Positions 58,698 through 64,000 of a stretch of 64,000 nt of DNA are shown piece by piece. Position 1 is the first letter of the stretch; every line of letters begins with the position of its first letter. The notes under the pieces were generated by a model. That model searched no databases and was not told the origin of the DNA. It saw only the letters and a list, made by a program, of their open reading frames with translations. The stretch is from Catenuloplanes atrovinosus. Lineage in GTDB: Bacteria; Actinomycetota; Actinomycetes; Mycobacteriales; Micromonosporaceae. The stretch is from positions 1,881,001 to 1,945,000 of the forward strand of contig NZ_JAVDYB010000001.1 in NCBI RefSeq assembly GCF_031458235.1, read 5' to 3'. Made by a program: the position numbers and the translations under genes.

Positions 58698-59396
58698 TCA
58701 GATCGGCATGCTGATGAACGTGCGCCCCGCGGTGTTGACCACCTCGATCGCGGCCACGTCCGCGGGCGCGATGGACGCGCTGCCGTCCAGCGTGGTGCCG
58801 GCCGTCTCGGCCGCCGCGGAGACCACCCAGCCGCCGGCGATCTGCCGGTCGCCGTCCGCGGACACGACGATCAGGCGGCAGTCCTCGCCCGGCGGGATGC
58901 CGGCCACGGCCGCGTTGATCCGCACCCAGCCGGCCGCGGGGATGACCGAGGCGGTCATCCGCACGTCGGTGGACGGGTCCACCGCGGACGCCACCCGCGT
59001 CCCGGCCGGTGCGCTCTGCGCGACCCGCGGGTCCTGCGTCCCGGCCGGCTCGCCGGTGCCGCGGCCGACCAGCACGCCGCCGCCGATCGCCGCGACCAGC
59101 ACCACGGCCGCCGCCGCGATCGTGAATCCGCGCTGCCAGCGGGCGCCGCTGGACTTCTCCTCACGGATCTGGCGCAGCGTGCGCTGGAGCACCAGGTCCG
59201 CGTCCGGCGGGCCGTGCAGCAGCGCCTCCGGCGGGACCTCGCCGAGCGCCTCCTTCAGCGCCTCGAGCTCGGCGAGCTCGTTCCGGCACGTTTCGCACTC
59301 CGCCACGTGGGCGTCCACTTCGCTGCGCTCAGCGGGTTCGAGCGTGTTCAAGACGTACGCTCCGATCAGCTGGCTGTGCTCGACCTCGGCACTCAT
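58698..59396 (-). CDS. Anti-sigma factor with zinc-finger (RskA-like)
   Basis: 232 residues. N-terminal ZAS motif H30-x3-C34-x2-C37 (HVAECETCRNEL), one transmembrane helix (FTIAAAAVVLVAAIGGGVLV, near 92-113), and an extracytoplasmic RskA-like domain (ASVIPAAGWVRINAAVAGIP). It should hold the upstream ECF sigma factor at the membrane until an envelope signal triggers its proteolysis. Its ATG overlaps the sigma stop by four bases (59393-59396), so the pair is translated together. Confidence 0.88.
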   Translation of the reverse strand: MSAEVEHSQLIGAYVLNTLEPAERSEVDAHVAECETCRNELAELEALKEALGEVPPEALLHGPPDADLVLQRTLRQIREEKSSGARWQRGFTIAAAAVVLVAAIGGGVLVGRGTGEPAGTQDPRVAQSAPAGTRVASAVDPSTDVRMTASVIPAAGWVRINAAVAGIPPGEDCRLIVVSADGDRQIAGGWVVSAAAETAGTTLDGSASIAPADVAAIEVVNTAGRTFISMPI

Positions 59397-59968
59397 CGGG
59401 TCACCTCCGCCACTCGCGCGACGGACGAGCCCGGCGCCTTTGCGTTCCTGCCGATGACGTGCTCCCTGAGCGACTTCATGGCGTTGTGTGATCGGGACTT
59501 CACCGTACCGGGTGGGATTCCCAGATGTTCCGCCGTCTCGGTGACGGTGCGCCCCCGGAAGTAGATCTCCACGAGCACGCTGCGGTGCTCCTCGGAGAGG
59601 CGTTCCAGCGCGTCCAGCGCGACGATCGAGTCCACCACCTGGTCCGAGTGGTCGCGGGAGACCGGCACGGTCACCGGCGACTCGGCCACCTCGGCCGGGC
59701 GCACCGCCTTCGCCCGCGCGCGGTCCGTGATGATGTTGCGCGCCACGGTGAACAGCCAGCCGCGGATCGAGCCGGTCGACTCGGACAGCTCGTGCGCGTG
59801 CCGCCACGCTCGCAACAGCGTCTCCTGGAGCACGTCCTCGGCGGCGCTGCGGTCCCCGGTCAGCCGGGTCGCGTAGGCGATCAGAGCGCCGCCGTGCTCC
59901 TCGTACAACGACCTGATCAACGCCTCGTCGCTCGACGTCTGGCGTTTGCGCGGCCGTAGAATCGCCAT
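59393..59968 (-). CDS. ECF RNA polymerase sigma factor
   Basis: 191 residues with sigma region 2 (LIRSLYEEHGGALIAYATRL, AEDVLQETLLRAWRH, GWLFTVARNIITDRAR) and region 4 (LERLSEEHRSVLVEIYFRGR, TETAEHLGIPPGTVKSRSHN). ATG 59968 follows AAGGGG by 7 bases. It is released by the anti-sigma factor encoded next. Its own promoter at 60029-60055 resembles one upstream of the small membrane protein at 61101, so it is probably autoregulated and controls that gene. Confidence 0.9.
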   Translation of the reverse strand: MAILRPRKRQTSSDEALIRSLYEEHGGALIAYATRLTGDRSAAEDVLQETLLRAWRHAHELSESTGSIRGWLFTVARNIITDRARAKAVRPAEVAESPVTVPVSRDHSDQVVDSIVALDALERLSEEHRSVLVEIYFRGRTVTETAEHLGIPPGTVKSRSHNAMKSLREHVIGRNAKAPGSSVARVAEVTR

Positions 59969-60028
59969 CGCGTCGCCCCTTCGATGTCGGTGGTGGCGAG
60001 GACCCACCGGCCCGCACCACCGCGAGCT

Positions 60029-60055
60029 ACGACGGTCCTCTCGGAATGGTTCACA
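60029..60055 (-). promoter_or_regulatory. ECF-type promoter of the sigma gene
   Basis: On the minus strand: TGTGAACC (60055-60048), 13 bases, CGTCGT (60034-60029). This fits ECF promoters (GAAC -35 and GTC -10 with 15 bases between). It starts about 60 bases before the sigma start codon and is nearly the same as 61039-61065. Confidence 0.65.
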
Positions 60056-60074
60056 GGTTTCTCGGTGCGGCACG

Positions 60075-60974
60075 TCAGGCGGTGCAGGCGCGGCCCTGGT
60101 TCAGGCACGCGACGATGTCCGCCATCAGCCGGCCGGGCGCCAAATTGATCATGATGCCGTGGTCGGTGCGCGGACTGCGGCGCTGCTCCGCGAACGCGTC
60201 CACGGTGAAGGCGCCGGACACACGGTAGCCGACCGTGACACGCAGCCGCGGTACCGCGAACGTGCCCCGCGCGCACGCCCCGTCCGGCCCCGGGAAGGTC
60301 AGGTGCCGGCGGTGCCCGGCGCTGTCCGCGTGCAGGCCGTCCCAGCAGCTGGGGAACTCGAAGACGCGGCGCAGCTCGCGGCCGGCCGGGCAGCGGGGAT
60401 AGCGGTCGGTGCGCCGGTCCTCGGCGCCCTCGCAGGTCCAGGCGCGGATGCCGGCGGTGCCACCGGTCGCGGCGCGCGCGTCGCCGGTCATCGCGCGCAG
60501 CCCGGACGGCGGCGCCACCACCGGGCCGGCCGCGCTGGAGAGGTACTCCATCCGTACCGACGAGGGGGTGAGGATCTCCGAGTGCTCGTCGCCGGCGCGC
60601 AGCACCGGCCAGTAGAACGTGGACCGGTCGCCGTTGCCGCAGCTGGTCGCCGCGCCGCGGAGCGATTCGTCGGTGGAGTGCGGGCCGGTGGAGAGGTTGC
60701 CGACGTAGTCGTGCACGTGGTGCGCCGGGCCGAGCACGCCGGGCGTGACCACCACGTTCGCCGTGTTGCGGTGGCCCGCCGCGTTGGTGCCGCAGTCGAA
60801 GTCGTACCGCCCGGGGCCGGCCGGGACGACGACGGCGCGCTCCGCGTCGGCGATGTCCACCCGGTCGCCGCCCCGCGCGTGCGCCCAGCCGCCCGCGGTC
60901 AGCGCCCCGGCCAGCAGTGTCACCGCCGCCGCCAGCGCGGCGGTGAGCGGCGGCGTACGCGAGCGCCGGGCCAT
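60075..60974 (-). CDS. DUF1996 domain secreted protein
   Basis: 299 residues: basic start and hydrophobic signal segment (TPPLTAALAAAVTLLAGALT), then a DUF1996 domain, recognisable by HHVHDYVGN, the YWPVLRAGDEHSEILTPSSV stretch, AWTCEGAEDRRTDRYPRCPA, and CWDGLHADSAGHRRHLTFPG. The His- and Cys-rich conserved pattern suggests a metal or disulfide-stabilised extracellular domain of unknown role. It is transcribed toward the sigma gene but separated by the ECF promoter, and divergent from the membrane protein at 61101. Confidence 0.85.
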   Translation of the reverse strand: MARRSRTPPLTAALAAAVTLLAGALTAGGWAHARGGDRVDIADAERAVVVPAGPGRYDFDCGTNAAGHRNTANVVVTPGVLGPAHHVHDYVGNLSTGPHSTDESLRGAATSCGNGDRSTFYWPVLRAGDEHSEILTPSSVRMEYLSSAAGPVVAPPSGLRAMTGDARAATGGTAGIRAWTCEGAEDRRTDRYPRCPAGRELRRVFEFPSCWDGLHADSAGHRRHLTFPGPDGACARGTFAVPRLRVTVGYRVSGAFTVDAFAEQRRSPRTDHGIMINLAPGRLMADIVACLNQGRACTA

Positions 60975-61038
60975 AGTCGTCACTTTATGAGGCGCCGTCC
61001 GGTACGGCACGTGAGCGTCGCGGGCCCGATCGAAAAGA

Positions 61039-61065
61039 TGTGAACCGGTCCGGTGTGACCGTCGT
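61039..61065 (+). promoter_or_regulatory. ECF-type promoter of the small membrane protein gene
   Basis: TGTGAACC (61039-61046), 13 bases, CGTCGT (61060-61065). It shares TGTGAACC, an internal TCCG and GACCGTCGT with the sigma gene promoter at 60029-60055, in the same spacing. It is 36 bases upstream of the start at 61101. Confidence 0.65.
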
Positions 61066-61100
61066 TATAGCGGCAAGCGTCGAAACACCGGAGGCCGATG

Positions 61101-61397
61101 ATGACCGTTCCGCAGCAGGCAGTCCGAGACCCGCGCACCGCACCCGGGCTCGTCGTGCCCGTCGCCGGGCCGATCCGTCACGCACGGCGCCGGGCCGTCA
61201 AGCTCGCCGGGTTCGCGCTGCTCGGGGCGGGGGCGCTGGCGCTGCTGGTGGCGCTGCCCTGGCTGGGCATGGGGCCGGGCGTGGCGGCCGAGCAGCCGGG
61301 CCTGGTGGAGGTGCGGCACCCGCTGCTGTTCGCGATCGGCGGAGTCGTGGCCGTGGCGTGCGCGGCCGTGGTCATCTGGCGCACGCGCCGCTCCTGA
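61101..61397 (+). CDS. Small two-helix membrane protein, probable ECF target
   Basis: 98 residues, no recognised family. A polar N-terminus (MTVPQQAVRDPRTAPGLVVP) and an Arg-rich patch lead to two hydrophobic helices: AGFALLGAGALALLVALPWL and LLFAIGGVVAVACAAVVIW, ending in RTRRS. The charge pattern suggests both ends are cytoplasmic. ATG 61101 is taken since GGAGG lies 6 bases upstream (ATG 61098 is closer). Its promoter matches the ECF sigma promoter. Confidence 0.65.
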   Translation: MTVPQQAVRDPRTAPGLVVPVAGPIRHARRRAVKLAGFALLGAGALALLVALPWLGMGPGVAAEQPGLVEVRHPLLFAIGGVVAVACAAVVIWRTRRS

Positions 61398-61450
61398 GAC
61401 GGCACCGGCGGGGATACGACGTACCCCCGCCGGTCCGGTGTTTCCGGGGG

Positions 61451-63085
61451 TTATGCCCGGCCGCGCTGGGCGCGGTAGCGGGCGATCAGCGCGTTCGTCG
61501 ACGAGTCCTGGTCCCCGGCCGGCGCCTCCTCCTGCGTGAGCAGCGGCGCGAACTGGTTGGCCATGACCTTGCCGAGCTCGACGCCCCACTGGTCGAACGG
61601 GTTGATGTCCCAGATCGCGCCCTCGGTGAAGACGATGTGCTCGTAGAGCGCGACCAACTGGCCCAGCGTGGACGGCGTCAGCTTCTCGCCGAGGATCGTG
61701 GTGGTCGGGTGGTTGCCCGGCATGATCTTGTGCGGCACCACGGCCGCGTCCACGCCCTCGGCCTCGACCTGCTCGCGGGTCCGGCCGAACGCCAGCGCCG
61801 CGGTCTGGGCCAGGAAGTTCGACATGAACAGGTCGTGCATCTCGGCGGTGTCGTGGTTCGGCACGCTGAAGCCGATGAAGTCCGCCGGGATCATCTTCGT
61901 GCCCTGGTGGATCAGCTGGTAGAACGCGTGCTGGCCGTTCGTGCCCGGCTCGCCCCAGAAGATCTCGCCGGTCTGGAAGCCGGTCTCGGTGCCGTCCCGG
62001 GTGACGGACTTGCCGAGGGACTCCATGGTGAGCTGCTGGAGGTAGGCGGCGAAGCGGTGCAGGTACTGCGAGTACGGCAGCACCGCGTGCGTCTGGACGC
62101 CGAAGAAGTTGTTGTACCAGACGTTGAGCAGGCCCAGGATCGCCGGGATGTTCCGCTCCAGCGGCGCGGTCCGGAAGTGCTCGTCCACCGCGTGGTAGCC
62201 GGCCAGCATCTCGCGGAACCGGTCCGGCCCGATCGCGATCATGACGGAGAGGCCGACCGCGGACGGCAGCGAGTACCGGCCGCCCACCCAGTCCCAGAAG
62301 CCGAACATGTTCGCCGGGTCGATGCCGAAGTCGACGACCCGCTTCTCGTTCGTGCTGACCGCCACGAAGTGCTTCGCCACCGCGCTGTCGTCCACGCCCA
62401 GCTTGCCGAGCAGCCAGGTGCGGGCCTCGCGCGCGTTGGTCAGCGTCTCCTGCGTGCCGAACGTCTTCGACACCACCACGAACAGCGTGGTCGCCGGGTC
62501 CAGGTCCTGCGTCTTCACCGCGAGGTCGGTCGGGTCGATGTTGGACACGAACCGGGCCGTGATGTTCTTGTCGCGGTAGTCGCCGAGCGCCTCGTAGGCC
62601 ATCACCGGGCCGAGGTCGGAGCCGCCGATGCCGATGTTGACGATCGTGGTGATCTTCTCACCGGTGGCGCCGCGCCACTCGCCGCCGCGCACCCGGTCCG
62701 CGAACGTGGCCATCTTGTCCAGCGTGGCGTGCACGTCCGCGACCACGTCCTGGCCGTCCACGGTCAGCGTCGCGTCGCGCGGCAGGCGCAGCGCGGTGTG
62801 CAGGACCGCGCGGTCCTCCGAGGTGTTGATGTGGTCGCCGCGGAACATCGCCGCGATCTTGCCCTCCAGGTCCTGCTGCCGCGCCAGCGCGCGGAGCAGC
62901 TCCAGCGTCTCGTCCGTGACGAGGTGCTTGCTGTAGTCGACGTAGAGGTCCGCCGCCTGGCCGGTCAGCCGCTGCCCGCGACCGGGGTCGCCGGCGAAGA
63001 GGTCGCGCAGATGCGTCCGGCGGAGCTTCTCCGCGTGCGCCTGCAGCGCCTGCCACTGCGACGTGCCCGTGACCGTTTCACTCAT
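61451..63085 (-). CDS. pgi: Glucose-6-phosphate isomerase
   Basis: 544 residues, full length for the bacterial/eukaryotic-type enzyme. Signatures: [40 protein letters not shown], and near the C-terminus [16 protein letters not shown]. It interconverts glucose-6-phosphate and fructose-6-phosphate in glycolysis and supplies glucose-6-phosphate for UDP-glucose. ATG 63085 is the start. It appears to be a single-gene unit. Confidence 0.95.
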   Translation of the reverse strand: MSETVTGTSQWQALQAHAEKLRRTHLRDLFAGDPGRGQRLTGQAADLYVDYSKHLVTDETLELLRALARQQDLEGKIAAMFRGDHINTSEDRAVLHTALRLPRDATLTVDGQDVVADVHATLDKMATFADRVRGGEWRGATGEKITTIVNIGIGGSDLGPVMAYEALGDYRDKNITARFVSNIDPTDLAVKTQDLDPATTLFVVVSKTFGTQETLTNAREARTWLLGKLGVDDSAVAKHFVAVSTNEKRVVDFGIDPANMFGFWDWVGGRYSLPSAVGLSVMIAIGPDRFREMLAGYHAVDEHFRTAPLERNIPAILGLLNVWYNNFFGVQTHAVLPYSQYLHRFAAYLQQLTMESLGKSVTRDGTETGFQTGEIFWGEPGTNGQHAFYQLIHQGTKMIPADFIGFSVPNHDTAEMHDLFMSNFLAQTAALAFGRTREQVEAEGVDAAVVPHKIMPGNHPTTTILGEKLTPSTLGQLVALYEHIVFTEGAIWDINPFDQWGVELGKVMANQFAPLLTQEEAPAGDQDSSTNALIARYRAQRGRA

Positions 63086-63182
63086 GAGCTCGACCTACCC
63101 GTGTAGCCGTTGTCCTGTCGATTCATCCTTACGTACTCCGGCCCCGGACGGTTGACAACGTGCCGAGCCTTACCCGGCACCG

Positions 63183-63202
63183 AGCGCATTTCGAGATGCG
63201 CT
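63183..63202. promoter_or_regulatory. Palindrome between pgi and the STAS-HATPase gene
   Basis: AGCGCAT-N6-ATGCGCT is a perfect 7-base inverted repeat in the divergent gap, about 100 bases from both starts. It may be an operator. A TTTCATAAC sequence (63218-63226) could be a -10 region for the plus-strand gene. Confidence 0.4.
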
Positions 63203-63300
63203 TGCGAATCTGAAAGTTTCATAACCGTGGACGGGAGTAAGTGCACCGTCGCGCGGGCACATGGAGGGCGCCGAGCCGGGTGGTATGGAGGTGAGCCGCG

Positions 63301-64000
63301 ATGGTGGGCAGCGTTCGAGCGCATGTGGAGAGTGGCGCACTCGTCGTGTCGCTGGGTGAGCGGACCGGGCTGCTCTCCGCGGAACGGCTGAGGCGGACGC
63401 TGGTGCGCTGCACCGCGCACCACCCGCCGTACCTGGTGGTCGACTGCGCGCGGGCCGGGCGGTCCAAGCGGCTGGCGTCGCTGCTGTCCGCGATCGTGAT
63501 GTTCTGCAACGCGCGGCGGCCCGGGATAACGATGGTGGTGACCGCGCCGAACGCGGCGGTGCGGCGGGTGCTGCGCGGGCGCGTCCGGACGTTCCGGACG
63601 CTGGCCACCGCGCTGGCCTCGCTCCCGTCCCGTCCCGCGCACCCGGCCCGCGAGCACGTGCGGCTGGAGCCGGTGCCGGCGAGCGCGGCGGTGGCCCGCG
63701 CGCTGGTCCGGTCGTTCGGCGAGCGCCGGTCGCTCGGCGGCGAGGTCGTCGAGGCCGGCGAGTTGATCGTGTCCGAGCTGGTGTCCAACGCGGTGCAGCA
63801 CGCCGGGACCGCGCTCGACGTGCGGGTCAGCCACTACCGCGGCCACCTGCGGATCGCGGTGGCGGACCGGTCGGCGGACCTGCCCCGGTTCGGCGGCGCC
63901 GGTGACGACGGCTCCGGGCTGTCGGTACGCGGGCGCGGGCTGGACCTGGTGGCGCGCTCGGCGGCCCGCTGCGGCGTGCTGCTCGCCCCGGACGGCAAGG
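63301..64000 (+). CDS. STAS-like and HATPase_c regulatory protein (cut by window end)
   Basis: At least 233 residues, open at the window end. The start is ATG 63301 after GGAGGTGA. Residues 1-110 follow the STAS outline (HPPYLVVDCARAGRSKRLAS). From about 125 there is an HATPase_c anti-sigma kinase domain with N box ELIVSELVSNAVQHAG and G2 box GRGLDLVA. It belongs to the RsbW/SpoIIAB-like family found in many copies in this bacterial group and may act in partner switching. Target unknown. Confidence 0.78.
   Translation, partial: MVGSVRAHVESGALVVSLGERTGLLSAERLRRTLVRCTAHHPPYLVVDCARAGRSKRLASLLSAIVMFCNARRPGITMVVTAPNAAVRRVLRGRVRTFRTLATALASLPSRPAHPAREHVRLEPVPASAAVARALVRSFGERRSLGGEVVEAGELIVSELVSNAVQHAGTALDVRVSHYRGHLRIAVADRSADLPRFGGAGDDGSGLSVRGRGLDLVARSAARCGVLLAPDGK

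Overview
This window comes from a high-GC actinobacterium. The dense short-gap gene packing, frequent GTG starts, four-base ATGA overlaps, SARP/AfsR and LAL-LuxR regulators, an HspR-type (HAIR) heat-shock operator and SpoIIE/HATPase/STAS switch proteins fit a Micromonosporaceae-like organism (Actinoplanes or a relative). The genus is my inference. I saw no rRNA, tRNA, CRISPR array or intact insertion sequence.

Layout. 0-7.6 kb: small housekeeping and stress genes (an extended SDR, YciI, a TetR/SDR divergent pair with a clear palindromic operator, GNAT, an AAA ATPase, a serine hydrolase with a MerR regulator) and a previously functional pectate lyase/pectinesterase gene now reduced to frameshifted fragments. 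7.7-12.2 kb: an accessory island of visibly lower GC with a TPR-CHAT caspase-like protease translationally coupled to an unknown 249-residue protein, then about 0.8 kb of near-empty AT-richer DNA. 12.2-18 kb: a PPK2 polyphosphate kinase, a large LAL-type LuxR regulator and a divergent AfsR-like SARP regulator.

18-33 kb: a sugar/glycan region. A UDP-glucuronate decarboxylase-like enzyme and UDP-glucose dehydrogenase could make UDP-glucuronate and UDP-xylose. After an aldo-keto reductase, an orphan sugar-binding lipoprotein and a second SARP regulator come two divergent, paralogous membrane GT2 glycosyltransferases. The second heads a tightly coupled operon: GT2, flippase-like membrane protein, class III aminotransferase, NAD-dependent epimerase, UbiA prenyltransferase of the decaprenyl-phosphate phosphoribosyltransferase type, membrane-anchored endonuclease/phosphatase-family enzyme, GT4, and a secreted I36-type inhibitor closed by a strong hairpin. 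It looks like a lipid-linked aminosugar or glycolipid pathway that I cannot match to a known product.

33-50 kb: alpha/beta hydrolase overlapping a TetR gene, DinB, DUF427, a glutaryl-CoA-dehydrogenase-like enzyme, a one-polypeptide PAS-SpoIIE-HATPase-STAS switch, Hsp20 with HAIR operator followed by tandem covarying hairpins, an orphan Flp pilin, a Drr-type ABC exporter with a WYL regulator, a UvrA-like ABC protein with a TetR regulator, and a glycolate oxidase operon (glcD-glcE-glcF) whose gaps are filled by coupled small proline/arginine-rich ORFs. 50-64 kb: an Nramp-like transporter with short leader ORFs, VOC/AraC/DUF1304 genes, DUF4142, PNPOx-like protein, a GGDEF cyclase, an FhuF-like ferric reductase, an ECF sigma/anti-sigma pair sharing a promoter motif with a nearby small membrane protein, DUF1996, pgi, and the start of a second STAS-HATPase protein.

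Strongest leads: the TPR-CHAT plus partner module, the 25-33 kb glycan operon, the matching pair of ECF promoters, the small coupled ORFs of the glc operon, and the covarying tandem hairpins. All functional calls are from reading translations by eye; no database search was run.
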